Assembly (NCBI GenBank): GCA_031280825.1
Contig: JAITGE010000049.1
Location: 1 to 60,979, forward strand
Direction of reading: 5' to 3'
From: Oscillospiraceae bacterium
GTDB taxonomy: Bacteria > Bacillota > Clostridia > Oscillospirales > Acutalibacteraceae
Length of the DNA stretch: 60,979 bases
Both the position numbers and the translations under genes were made by a program. Positions 1 to 7,623 of this stretch are shown one piece after another (position 1 is the first letter of the stretch; every line of letters begins with the position of its first letter). The notes under the pieces were generated by a model, which did not search any database, was not told the origin of the DNA, and worked only from the letters and a program-made list of their open reading frames with translations.

Positions 1-178
1 GAGCGGAAAAAGCGCGGCGTTATCGCGATTGGCGGCAAAACAATTTGCGGCAGCGGGAACGCGGACCACAAGGCGTACAAAGAAAATGTTCATTGCCGCT
101 CTCAATCCCGAAAAACTACCTCATGTCCTTTTCTCGAAAAAGTAAATGCTGTGACCGTGGTGAAACGGGGCGCGAGGC

Positions 179-207
179 TTGACAACGCCGTGCCCGGGTG
201 TTACAAT
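179..207 (+). promoter_or_regulatory. Sigma-A promoter of pgi
   Basis: TTGACA at 179-184 and TACAAT at 202-207 are separated by exactly 17 bp, 30 bp before the pgi start. The first 178 bases hold no gene I can support; the short open frames there show no recognisable motif. Confidence 0.85.
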
Positions 208-236
208 AGCTTTAAGCTATAAGGGAGAAGGTTTTT

Positions 237-1622
237 ATGGAAGAGGAACAGCGGCTGCGGCTTTCCACAGTATATGCTGCGGGAAGTCTGCCGGACGCAG
301 AGGCTTGGGAGGCGCTGCGGCGCAAAACCACGGCTGCGCACGCACAACTGGAGGAAGGCACGGGCACGGGCGCCGTGATGCGCGGTTGGCTGCGCTTTCC
401 GGCGGCATACTTGGAATCTGACGAATTTGCGCGCGTGCAAAGCGCCGCCGCGCAAATTCGCAAGGCGGATGCCCTGCTGGTCATTGGCATCGGCGGATCT
501 TATCTGGGCGCGCGGGCGGTGATTGAAGCCGTTTTGGGGCGCCATTATAACGAAACACGCAAGGTCTTCCCTGCGGTTTACTTCGCCGGGAACTCCATCA
601 GCGCAAAGGAATGCGCGGAGCTAGAGGCGCTGCTGGAAGGGCGAGAATTTTACATCAACGTGATCTCAAAATCCGGCAAAACCCTTGAGGCCGCGCTGGC
701 ATACCGGCACTTTCGCGCGGTTTTGGAGCGCAAGTACGCCGATCAGCCGGGTGAGGCGAAGCGGCATATTTATGCCACGACCGACGCCGCTAAGGGTGCG
801 CTGCGGGCGCAGTGCGCGGGCGCGGATTGGGATGCGCGGCGCTTTGTTGTTCCCGACGACATGGGCGGGCGATATTCGGTTTTGAGCGCGGTCGGGTTGT
901 TGCCCATCGCCTGCGCGGGCGTAGATATTGCGGCGCTGCTGCGCGGCGCGGCGGCGGCACAGGCGGCGTACGCAGAGCCGGGCGAAGACAACGCCTGCAA
1001 CAGCTATGCCGCGCTGCGCTATCACTTCTACACGCACGGACGCAAAAGCGTTGAGCTTTTCGCAACCTATGAGCCGAGCATGACGCTCTTTGGCGAATGG
1101 TTCAAGCAGCTTTTTGGCGAGAGCGAAGGCAAAGAAAACAAGGGGCTGTTCCCCGCCTCCGTCACTTTCACCACGGATCTGCATTCGCTGGGGCAATATA
1201 TTCAAGAGGGGGAGCGGTTTCTGTTCGAAACCGTTGTGACCTTCCGCGAGCCCGCCAATACGCTTGCCGTGCAACGCTGCGCGGAGGACGGCGACGAGTT
1301 GAACTACCTTGCCGGGCGCAAGTGGCACGATATCAATCGCGCCGCCTTCCGTGCCACGGCTTTGGCGCACCAAAAGGGCGGCTGCCCAAGCCTGCACATT
1401 GCGCTCGCAAGGCAGGATGCGGAAGCGCTGGGCTGGCTGATCTATTTCTTTGAAAAGGCTTGCGCGATATCCGGCTATATGCTGGGTGTCAACCCCTTCG
1501 ACCAACCGGGCGTGGAAAGCTACAAAAATTTTATGTTCGCGCTTTTGGGTAAGGCGGGGAGCGAGGAAACCCGCGCCGCCCTTGCAGCTGCTTATGGGAA
1601 CGACATATTTAAGGAGGATTGA
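237..1622 (+). CDS. pgi: Glucose-6-phosphate isomerase
   Basis: Interconverts glucose 6-phosphate and fructose 6-phosphate in cytoplasmic glycolysis. The 461-aa length fits the ~450-aa Firmicutes type. Visible motifs are GIGGSYLGAR (about 84-93), the sugar-phosphate loop SKSGKTLE (144-151), GGRYSVLSAVGLLP, a DLHSLGQY segment, and the C-terminal NPFDQPGVESYKNF signature with its conserved lysine. The ATG at 237 follows a GGGAGAAGG ribosome binding site and a strong promoter. The phosphate loop is unusual: most bacterial enzymes read SGTTTE where this one has SGKTLE. The next gene follows 4 bp downstream, so the two are probably co-transcribed. Confidence 0.96.
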   Translation: MEEEQRLRLSTVYAAGSLPDAEAWEALRRKTTAAHAQLEEGTGTGAVMRGWLRFPAAYLESDEFARVQSAAAQIRKADALLVIGIGGSYLGARAVIEAVLGRHYNETRKVFPAVYFAGNSISAKECAELEALLEGREFYINVISKSGKTLEAALAYRHFRAVLERKYADQPGEAKRHIYATTDAAKGALRAQCAGADWDARRFVVPDDMGGRYSVLSAVGLLPIACAGVDIAALLRGAAAAQAAYAEPGEDNACNSYAALRYHFYTHGRKSVELFATYEPSMTLFGEWFKQLFGESEGKENKGLFPASVTFTTDLHSLGQYIQEGERFLFETVVTFREPANTLAVQRCAEDGDELNYLAGRKWHDINRAAFRATALAHQKGGCPSLHIALARQDAEALGWLIYFFEKACAISGYMLGVNPFDQPGVESYKNFMFALLGKAGSEETRAALAAAYGNDIFKED

Positions 1623-1626
1623 GCGC

Positions 1627-2055
1627 ATGGTTACAATCATCACCGGGAACAAAGGCACGGGCAAAACAAAGCAATTGGTGCGTCTGGTCAACGCGGCGGT
1701 CGAAAAATCCAGCGGCAACGTGATTTGCATTGAACAAAAGCATCACCTTACCTATGAGGTTTCTTCGCGGGCGCGGCTGATTTCCACCGCTGAATACAAC
1801 GTGATGGGTTACGATGCCTACTATGGCTTTTTGAGCGGTATTTGCGCGGGCGACCACGACATTTCAGATGTTTTCACCGATGCCACCCTGCGCATCGGCG
1901 GGCGGGATTACGCGGCGCTCGCGGTCTTTTTGGAAAAAGTCGTAAAGCTCAGTGAGAGCACGGAAAAAAACTTCACCTTCACAATTTCCGCCGATCCGGC
2001 GGAGCTGCCCGCAAAGGTTTTTGAAATTTGCGCAAGCGCAACCGTTGCAGAATAG
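1627..2055 (+). CDS. Small P-loop ATP-binding protein of unknown role
   Basis: A 142-aa protein beginning with a Walker A motif (GNKGTGKT at about residues 7-14), so nucleotide binding is likely. No second catalytic domain is visible and the C-terminal half is helical without a known motif. The ATG at 1627 is preceded by AAGGAGG lying inside the end of pgi, and the gap to pgi is only 4 bp, suggesting translational coupling. Proteins of this size with a lone P-loop next to glycolytic genes occur in Clostridia, but I know no assigned function. The strong terminator directly after it closes the pgi operon. Confidence 0.8.
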   Translation: MVTIITGNKGTGKTKQLVRLVNAAVEKSSGNVICIEQKHHLTYEVSSRARLISTAEYNVMGYDAYYGFLSGICAGDHDISDVFTDATLRIGGRDYAALAVFLEKVVKLSESTEKNFTFTISADPAELPAKVFEICASATVAE

Positions 2056-2072
2056 AATCGCACGCACAACGC

Positions 2073-2115
2073 AAACCCCGCCTCCCTCATTTGAAGGGCA
2101 GGCGGGGTTTTTGCT
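2073..2115 (+). terminator. Rho-independent terminator of the pgi operon
   Basis: AAACCCCGCC (2073-2082) pairs with GGCGGGGTTT (2101-2110) and is followed by a T-rich tract. The A-rich 5' flank could also serve the convergent gene on the minus strand. Confidence 0.9.
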
Positions 2116-2156
2116 TTAAGACTTGCGAGTTGCGAACTCCGTCATCCTTTGCTTTG

Positions 2157-3296
2157 TTACAGCAGCAGCAACCAGAGCAGCGAGCTAAGCATCCAGGTCG
2201 CCGCCGGGCAAAGGAAGCCCGGCACGCCCGCGCCTTCAAGCAGCTGGTTCACCGAAGGCCAGCACGTCTCGACCACTTGGCGAATGTATTTCACCAAAAC
2301 GCCATAAACAACCGTGCCGTCGGCGACAACATTGCCGTTCCCATCCAAGTCGCCCGCGTGGGCGATCGCCTCCCAATCCAGCGCCGGCGCGTTTTTGATC
2401 CCCATCCCGGCGATTGCGTCCATCAGCTTCGTCTCAATGAACCCAAGGAAGCCATCGGAGGCGTCGATTCCCAACGCGCTCAAAGCCAGGCGTCCAAGCG
2501 AAAGCGCGTTCGTTTTTGTTGTCAGATCGTCCACCGACTCGATGTTGTAAACAAGGTTCGGCAAAATGGGCAGCAACGATGTGATGTCCGCGCTCAAGCT
2601 CTCGGCAAAGGTCAAAAGAGGATCCAAAACGGCCGTCACAATCAAATCGCCCTGGGCTGCGGTCGCCGCGTTCTGCAGCGCGGCGTGCGCGGCGTCAATC
2701 GCCTCTTGCGTCGCGATCATTCCCGCAGGAACGCCCAACGCCTGAAACGCCGGGATGTAATACGCCGTCCATTCCTCCTTGACGGGGTTGCGAAGCACCA
2801 TCGCCGCGATCGGGCGCAGCGCCTGCGCAAAGCCTTTGATAAAGCTAGCCTTATCCGTCGCGCCCCATGTGATATTGACGTCCGCCCAAGTCGCCGTCAA
2901 CGGCAGCGCCGCGACCTCCGCCTTGATTGTATCGCTGATGTCCGGCGCACTCGTGAAATACGCGGTGTATACCATCTTCGGGCGGATGCCGTTCACCATC
3001 GAAGAAAGGGACGGCAGCGAATGCAGGAAATCGTTGATCCAAGCATCGGAATACATATCACCGAGATTTAACCCAAGATCAACAGAGCCGGCAAGCCGCG
3101 GCAGCAAATACTGCCGCACCAATTTTTCGCCCGGCACGGCCAACGCACGCCCAACCTTGCCGGGGATAAGGAAGGGATCTGTTTTCGCCCAGGCTGTTCC
3201 CTCATTTGCCGAAGCAAACGCCATGACGCTCCCGGCGCTGAGCAGCATAACCGTTGCCAGCAACGAACAAAGCAGCTTCTTGCACATTCTCCTCAT
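2157..3296 (-). CDS. Secreted protein of unknown function with one dockerin-like calcium loop
   Basis: A 379-aa protein. The start at 3296 is chosen because AGGAGG sits about 10 bp upstream; an N-terminal extension to 3341 would run through the promoter. Residues 1-30 form a signal peptide (basic RRMCKK, hydrophobic core, ASA-type cleavage site). The body is Leu/Ala-rich and helical, with a repeated pattern of Trp-containing segments (about residues 120-135) that I associate with unnamed large surface proteins of Ruminococcaceae. Near residue 315 a DLDGNGNV segment resembles one half of a dockerin or EF-hand loop. The last 15 residues are strongly hydrophobic and might anchor it. No function can be assigned. 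Confidence 0.75.
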   Translation of the reverse strand: MRRMCKKLLCSLLATVMLLSAGSVMAFASANEGTAWAKTDPFLIPGKVGRALAVPGEKLVRQYLLPRLAGSVDLGLNLGDMYSDAWINDFLHSLPSLSSMVNGIRPKMVYTAYFTSAPDISDTIKAEVAALPLTATWADVNITWGATDKASFIKGFAQALRPIAAMVLRNPVKEEWTAYYIPAFQALGVPAGMIATQEAIDAAHAALQNAATAAQGDLIVTAVLDPLLTFAESLSADITSLLPILPNLVYNIESVDDLTTKTNALSLGRLALSALGIDASDGFLGFIETKLMDAIAGMGIKNAPALDWEAIAHAGDLDGNGNVVADGTVVYGVLVKYIRQVVETCWPSVNQLLEGAGVPGFLCPAATWMLSSLLWLLLL

Positions 3297-3339
3297 TGAA
3301 AATGCACCTCCTGTTGAAATTTCGCCTATCGGCGATTTC

Positions 3340-3367
3340 ATTATATCATAAGCCGAAAATATCGCAA
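3340..3367 (-). promoter_or_regulatory. Sigma-A promoter of the secreted-protein gene
   Basis: On the minus strand, TTGCGA (3362-3367) and TATAAT (3340-3345) are 16 bp apart, about 45 bp before the start codon. Confidence 0.65.
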
Positions 3368-3578
3368 TGGTAAATTATGTAAAATATGGAAATCACAGGT
3401 GTGCTGCGCTCCTGACGCCGCCCGTAAACGCTGCGCCGCATTTGCGATAGCTTCTCATCATCCGTTGAGCGCATCAGGCGCTGCATACAATTTTCCCATA
3501 ATGTGGTATATCCCACACTCATTAAATCTTATTTTGTGAATATTTTCAATCATTATATTAAAATTGTCGAATTTCGTC
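3368..3578. other. AT-rich spacer without a gene
   Basis: The 365-bp gap between the divergent genes at 3296 and 3662 holds the two promoters listed separately. The middle is AT-rich compared with its surroundings, and I see no ORF, RNA fold or repeat in it that I can support. Confidence 0.6.
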
Positions 3579-3607
3579 TTGACAAAGAGGTGTTTTTCCC
3601 GTAAGAT
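3579..3607 (+). promoter_or_regulatory. Sigma-A promoter of the phage-like cassette
   Basis: TTGACA (3579-3584) and TAAGAT (3602-3607) with a 17-bp spacer, 54 bp before the first gene. The consensus -35 box suggests vegetative expression rather than purely forespore expression. Confidence 0.8.
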
Positions 3608-3661
3608 GAAAGTGCGAAGAACTCGTACGGTAAACTGCTAATGCGCGAAAGGAGGTGCGGA

Positions 3662-4078
3662 ATGAACTACTCTGCGGTAGGATTAGGCTCTTGGCTGCAC
3701 CTGCGCAAAGAGCCGCCGCTGGCGCTGGAGGACGCGATGGCGGAGCGATACAGCTTTCTGGAATGGGAACGTGCCGGGCAAGCGCCGCCGGGCGGCGAAA
3801 CGGAAACCCCAAGCGCCATGCAGCGGCTACTGACGGAGCTGATGGAAAATACGCTCACGCCCGATGAACGCGCGGCGCTGCTGGCGGCGCAGGAAAGCGA
3901 AGGCGCGCGACCGTCACGGCAAGCGCTTAGCGCAGCGACGGGTTTGCCCGCGACAACCGCCGCGAGGCGCTTGGAAACCGCGCGCGTAAAGCTTCGACCG
4001 CTGGTGCGGGCGGCACTGCGCTACCAGACGCTGCTGCGGGAGGAACAACAGCGCTTCGGAACAGAAACACGGAATTGA
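3662..4078 (+). CDS. Small sigma-like helix-turn-helix protein, first gene of the phage-like cassette
   Basis: A 138-aa protein. The ATG at 3662 is preceded by AAAGGAGG 4 bp upstream. The C-terminal half (about 60-120) has the layout of a sigma-70 region 4 or phage RNA-polymerase-sigma-like HTH: a short helix around TPDERAALL, then an alternating pattern ending in a basic recognition-helix candidate (TAARRLETARVKLRPL). The N-terminal half shows no motif. It opens a run of six genes with overlaps or short gaps. A role as cassette regulator is inferred from position and fold only; it could equally be a phage packaging or structural chaperone. Confidence 0.6.
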   Translation: MNYSAVGLGSWLHLRKEPPLALEDAMAERYSFLEWERAGQAPPGGETETPSAMQRLLTELMENTLTPDERAALLAAQESEGARPSRQALSAATGLPATTAARRLETARVKLRPLVRAALRYQTLLREEQQRFGTETRN

Positions 4079-4093
4079 AAGGGGGCATATTCG

Positions 4094-4354
4094 TTGGAGG
4101 AGGATAGCTTGCAAAGCCTAGCGGCGTCTTATGCGCAGGAGGTGGAACGCTTAGGGGAGCTAATCGACGGCTGCAAGGCACGACGCGGAGAAGCGCTGCG
4201 GCAAGGAGAAAGCGCCGAGGCGCAGCGGCAGGAGCGGCTTTTGGATTTGCACGAAAATCAGCGGGATGATTTGCGGCAGCTCGCGCACTGGCTCACGCAC
4301 TATTATGACCACACAAAACACAAGCAGGAGGAGAAAAACAATGCGGACAGTTGA
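4094..4354 (+). CDS. Small coiled-coil protein in the phage-like cassette
   Basis: An 86-aa, highly charged, Glu/Gln/Arg-rich protein predicted to be almost wholly alpha-helical with heptad-like spacing. The start is a TTG at 4094 with a purine-rich AAAGGGGG 8-15 bp upstream; no ATG lies in the early frame. The 3' end overlaps the next gene by 14 bp, which supports it being translated. Small helical proteins at this place in phage tail modules are common, but I recognise no family. Confidence 0.6.
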   Translation: MEEDSLQSLAASYAQEVERLGELIDGCKARRGEALRQGESAEAQRQERLLDLHENQRDDLRQLAHWLTHYYDHTKHKQEEKNNADS

Positions 4355-5222
4355 AATCACGCTCACGGCGGATGAAAGCGTACAGATGGAGCAGCCGGTG
4401 CTCTACATGGGGGAACACCAAGCGGCGCGGCTGGCGATCGTCCTCCCTCCGCGTCTGCAGGCAGACTTTGATTATTACGCGCTCTGCTTTGATTTAATGG
4501 ATCGCGGGGCGCAGACCTGCACAGGCAACATCTACCCCGGGCAAGCCCCCGGCGCGAACGACCCCGCAAGCGCGGACGCGTGGCTGGAGGGCGGTACGCT
4601 CTATTGTACGCTGCCCGGCAGCGTGACCTGCGGCAGCTGGCTGCGCTGCCAGGTTGCCGCTTATTGCCAAAACGAGGGCGGCTGCACAAAAATTGAGCGC
4701 TCCGCGCCGTTTGTGCTGAATCTCACGGGCGCGGTGCAAGGAGATTGCTCGCAGCTGACCCCCTTCACCGCCGCCGAAGCGGAACGCGTCCTCGCGCAGC
4801 TGGACGCCGCCAAAAACAACTTGGCGGTGGATTGGAACGCGCTGGAATTCTCCTTGCGGCAGCTCCTTACGGAGGGCATGGCGGCGGCGCAGGACGGCTG
4901 CCGGCTCGGTACGCTCACTGCGGAAACAAACGGGCAGCTCATTGCGGTTCACCCCGGCAAGCTCTGGAGCCTACAATTTTCTCCCGGTGTGTCACAAGCC
5001 CATCTGGTGCTCGACGACAGCAGCGCGGCGGCGGATTACGCACCGGAATTTCGCTTGCGTGTCTTGCCGCCGGATGTCGGCGCGGCTGAGCTGAACATCA
5101 CCTGCCTGGATGGGCAAGCGGTGCGAATGCCGGATTGGTTCGCCTTCCGCGCCGGGCGATGCTATGAGCTGAATATCCTTGACCGCCACGCGCTTGCGAC
5201 CTCCTGGGAGGTGGCGGCATGA
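4341..5222 (+). CDS. BppU-like phage baseplate/fibre protein
   Basis: A 293-aa protein. The ATG at 4341 follows CAGGAGGAG. Residues 1-130 have the all-beta opening typical of phage baseplate upper proteins (DUF2479/BppU type) in Clostridia: an ITLTADES start, then GEHQAARLAIVLPPRL, then a long segment ending in SAPFVLNLTG. Residues ~140-185 are a helical linker and the rest is beta-rich again. In phages such proteins attach receptor-binding tips to the baseplate. Here no tail tube, sheath or tape-measure genes are present. Its stop overlaps the next start (ATGA). Confidence 0.55.
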   Translation: MRTVEITLTADESVQMEQPVLYMGEHQAARLAIVLPPRLQADFDYYALCFDLMDRGAQTCTGNIYPGQAPGANDPASADAWLEGGTLYCTLPGSVTCGSWLRCQVAAYCQNEGGCTKIERSAPFVLNLTGAVQGDCSQLTPFTAAEAERVLAQLDAAKNNLAVDWNALEFSLRQLLTEGMAAAQDGCRLGTLTAETNGQLIAVHPGKLWSLQFSPGVSQAHLVLDDSSAAADYAPEFRLRVLPPDVGAAELNITCLDGQAVRMPDWFAFRAGRCYELNILDRHALATSWEVAA

Positions 5223-5869
5223 CGGGGGCACGGCGCGGGATGCTGGAGCCGCGGCGCGTTGAGTGGAGAGCCTCCGACGGTAACCGCCCAACAGACGTCG
5301 GCTGGCAATACTTTGGTGAAGCGCCGGAAATGCTTGGCGCGTATGAGGTGAAATACAACGAAATGGGATTGCGGTTCAGCGTGAACGCAACCACGCAATC
5401 CTACCGCATTTTTTTGCCGAACACACTTTGCAGCATGAGCGCGGTTGAGGTGGATTACGTCATACAAGGAACCTCCCCGGCTTCTTACATGACCGGAGCG
5501 CCGCTGGGCGTGTGGCTGCCGAGTCAGACAGAAAGCTTCTTCATCGGCTCCATTGCGTATAATATCATGGCGATGTCCTTTGTTTCGAGAGTTCCCGCCA
5601 CGGGAACGCTCGGTACGATCCCCCCCTCGCTCACATATGCGCAGCTGCAGCGCCTGCGTGTGGAGCGCCGCGGCGGTCATATTGGCTTTGTAGCAAACGG
5701 CAAAACGAATACTACCGCCCCGCTCCCGGTGCCAAACAATGTGCGCGCCGCATATAATCACCACATGACCAATGACGCGCCGCTGGAGACCGCCATAACC
5801 GTCGGATGGCCCGGCACAGGCTCGCAGTCCGTGTGGCTCCACCGTATTCTCTGGGAAGAGCTGCCCTAA
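5219..5869 (+). CDS. Fibre-like beta-rich protein in the phage-like cassette
   Basis: A 216-aa protein starting at the ATGA overlap with the preceding gene, so translation is coupled. It is Gly/Thr/aromatic-rich and alternates short hydrophobic strands, without signal peptide, membrane segment or known catalytic motif. Placement between a BppU-like protein and an endolysin matches that of receptor-binding or tail-tip proteins in Gram-positive phages. That role is inferred from context; I do not recognise the family. Confidence 0.5.
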   Translation: MTGARRGMLEPRRVEWRASDGNRPTDVGWQYFGEAPEMLGAYEVKYNEMGLRFSVNATTQSYRIFLPNTLCSMSAVEVDYVIQGTSPASYMTGAPLGVWLPSQTESFFIGSIAYNIMAMSFVSRVPATGTLGTIPPSLTYAQLQRLRVERRGGHIGFVANGKTNTTAPLPVPNNVRAAYNHHMTNDAPLETAITVGWPGTGSQSVWLHRILWEELP

Positions 5870-5911
5870 AAGCGCGCAAATGCTTAGATGCAAATGAAAG
5901 GAAGTAACGCA

Positions 5912-6622
5912 ATGGCAATGAAAACCTCCGAAGGTCTGCTCGCACACGCGCGCAGCCTTTTGGGCAGCCCCTACATGTGGGGTACCTACGGCAAAACCAT
6001 CACCAAGGAGCTGATAGCCGACAAGGCGAAGCAATATCCCACACACTACACGGCGGCATACCGGCAAAAGCTGCTCGGCTACGTTGGGAGCGGCAAACGC
6101 GCTGTGGATTGCGTAGGGCTGATCAAGGCCTATATGATGACCGACGGCATCGGCGGCGACCCGGTGTACCAAGCCGCCTATGATAAAAACGTCGCCGGAA
6201 TGCGTGAGGCGTGCAGCCCTCTGGAGCGCCTCACAACACTTCCGGAGCTGCCGGGCATACTGGTTTTCGTCGAAAAATCGCACACAGGCATCTATCTTGG
6301 CTGTGGCGATGTGATCGAAGCCGTCGGCAGCGACTGCGTGCGCGTCACCGCCTTATCCAAGGGAAAATGGACACACTGGGGCAAGCTGCGCTGGCTCGCT
6401 TATCCCGAACTCATAACCCCCGACGCGCCCACCAAAGCCCCTTTCGCAAACACCACGGGCGGCGATCTGGCGGTTTTTGCCGAAACGAACCTGCGCCAGC
6501 GCATAGGAACACTCCCGGCAGGCAGCAGCTGCCACACGCTTGGCAAGGTCAACGGACGAAGGCTGCTGCTCTACCGTGTTTCCGGCACGCAGGAATATAA
6601 AACAGGGTTTATAAGCTCATAA
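5912..6622 (+). CDS. NlpC/P60 peptidoglycan endopeptidase (endolysin-like)
   Basis: A 236-aa cysteine peptidase expected to cut stem peptides of peptidoglycan. The N-terminal catalytic domain (1-165) shows the cysteine in VDCVGLI (Cys67), the histidine in KSHTGIYLG (His124) and a following acidic residue in GDVIEAVG. The C-terminal 65 residues look like a small SH3-type wall-binding domain. It has no signal peptide, as expected for a holin-dependent phage endolysin. The ATG at 5912 is chosen over 5888 because AAAGGAAG lies 7 bp before it. It is followed by a holin-like gene, completing a lysis pair. Confidence 0.8.
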   Translation: MAMKTSEGLLAHARSLLGSPYMWGTYGKTITKELIADKAKQYPTHYTAAYRQKLLGYVGSGKRAVDCVGLIKAYMMTDGIGGDPVYQAAYDKNVAGMREACSPLERLTTLPELPGILVFVEKSHTGIYLGCGDVIEAVGSDCVRVTALSKGKWTHWGKLRWLAYPELITPDAPTKAPFANTTGGDLAVFAETNLRQRIGTLPAGSSCHTLGKVNGRRLLLYRVSGTQEYKTGFISS

Positions 6623-6648
6623 ATAAAGACGCATCGGAGGAAAAAAAT

Positions 6649-7083
6649 ATGACCGCATATTTGGCTGTGGAGCTTTCACAAATTTTGGAGCTTTTGAGGC
6701 TTTTGCCCGCCTTCCTGCTTTTGCTGTGCGGCGCCGGGCTGGGCTTATGGCGATGGCTTCGCACGCGCCAAGGCGCGCAAACGGCAGAGCTGGAACGGCT
6801 CGCCCAAGCACAAGCCGCGCTGGAGGAGCTACTGCACGTTTCACTTTACGGGCTGATCACGCAAGCCGAAAACAGCCTTGGCGCGGGCGCGGGCGCGGCA
6901 AAAAAAGGTCTTGTGCTTGCCGAACTGCTGCGCCTGCTGCCGGAGCATTACAAAACCGCCTTCCCCGCCGAAACGCTCGGCGCGTGGATTGAAACCGCGC
7001 TGGAGGAAATGCGCCCGACGCTGCAAGCGCTGAAACACGGCGGCGACACACAAGAAAACGCGGCGACCGGCGCCGCCGCATAA
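6649..7083 (+). CDS. Holin-like membrane protein (LL-H type layout)
   Basis: A 144-aa protein with one strong transmembrane segment at about residues 15-37, a basic stop-transfer (RWLRTRQ) and a helical, mostly cytoplasmic C-terminal part. This is the layout of LL-H-type phage holins, and its place directly after an endolysin supports the call. The ATG at 6649 has a GGAGG 9 bp upstream. The C-terminus ends in a low-complexity Ala/Gly tail. It might instead be a simple membrane anchor. The gene ends 2 bp before the hairpin that precedes spoVAC. Confidence 0.6.
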   Translation: MTAYLAVELSQILELLRLLPAFLLLLCGAGLGLWRWLRTRQGAQTAELERLAQAQAALEELLHVSLYGLITQAENSLGAGAGAAKKGLVLAELLRLLPEHYKTAFPAETLGAWIETALEEMRPTLQALKHGGDTQENAATGAAA

Positions 7084-7085
7084 TA

Positions 7086-7133
7086 ATCTCCCTCTGCGCG
7101 GGCAGGATAGATACAAACGCAGCAGAGGGAGAT
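7086..7133 (+). promoter_or_regulatory. 12-bp perfect hairpin covering the spoVAC ribosome binding site
   Basis: ATCTCCCTCTGC (7086-7097) and GCAGAGGGAGAT (7122-7133) are perfectly complementary across a 24-nt loop. The 3' arm contains the only purine-rich Shine-Dalgarno (GAGGGAG) of spoVAC. No T-run follows, so it is not a classical terminator. It would hide the ribosome binding site in any transcript reading through from the phage-like cassette. A transcript starting inside the loop would lack the 5' arm. Confidence 0.75.
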
Positions 7134-7137
7134 GGCA

Positions 7138-7578
7138 ATGAAGACAACAAAAACGCAATACAAGGGCATGGTGCGCAAAGCTTCGCCGCACAGCCCCCGT
7201 TTGCAGCATTGGCTTGCCAGCTTCACCGTCGGCGGCGCGATATGCGCCTTTGCCGAAGGGTTGCGGCAGGTCTTGCTGCATTTTGGGCGCGGGCAGGAAG
7301 AAATCCGCATCATCGTCCCGGTCACGCTGATCGTCTTAACGGCAATATGCACGGCGCTGGGTATTTTTGACAAGCTTGCGGCAAAAGCGGGCGCGGGCAC
7401 GGGCGTACCCATTACGGGCTTTGCCAACGCCGTCGTTTCTTCGGCAATGGAGCACCGCAGCGAGGGCTTCATTTTGGGCGTAGGCGCAAACCTCTTTCGC
7501 CTGGCGGGTCCGGTTCTGGTTTACGGCAGCGCGGTAAGCACGCTCTACGGCATTATTTACTATTTCTTTTTGCGGTAA
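7138..7578 (+). CDS. spoVAC: Stage V sporulation protein AC
   Basis: A subunit of the SpoVA channel that moves Ca-dipicolinate into the developing spore and out at germination; in B. subtilis SpoVAC acts as a mechanosensitive channel in the inner spore membrane. The 146-aa protein has the family layout: a basic N-terminus with KASPHSP, then four hydrophobic segments, with the signature GVGANLFRLAGPVLVYG near the end. ATG 7138 is preferred to 7132 because it gives the GAGGGAG a normal spacing. It normally belongs to the forespore sigma-G regulon; I could not find a convincing sigma-G promoter. spoVAD follows 45 bp on. Confidence 0.92.
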   Translation: MKTTKTQYKGMVRKASPHSPRLQHWLASFTVGGAICAFAEGLRQVLLHFGRGQEEIRIIVPVTLIVLTAICTALGIFDKLAAKAGAGTGVPITGFANAVVSSAMEHRSEGFILGVGANLFRLAGPVLVYGSAVSTLYGIIYYFFLR

Positions 7579-7623
7579 AGCGCAAAGTAAGCGCGCGAAG
7601 CGTGCAGAATTGAGAGGTGTTTT

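Noticed and set aside
1-219. An open frame from the window edge to a stop at about 219 as the end of an upstream gene
   Set aside because: It would run through the -35 and -10 of pgi, and two other frames are also open for much of this stretch; no motif is seen in any.
2028-3071. A 347-codon plus-strand frame opposite the secreted protein
   Set aside because: Highly basic, Arg/Gln-rich composition typical of an antisense frame. The minus-strand gene has signal peptide, ribosome binding site and promoter.
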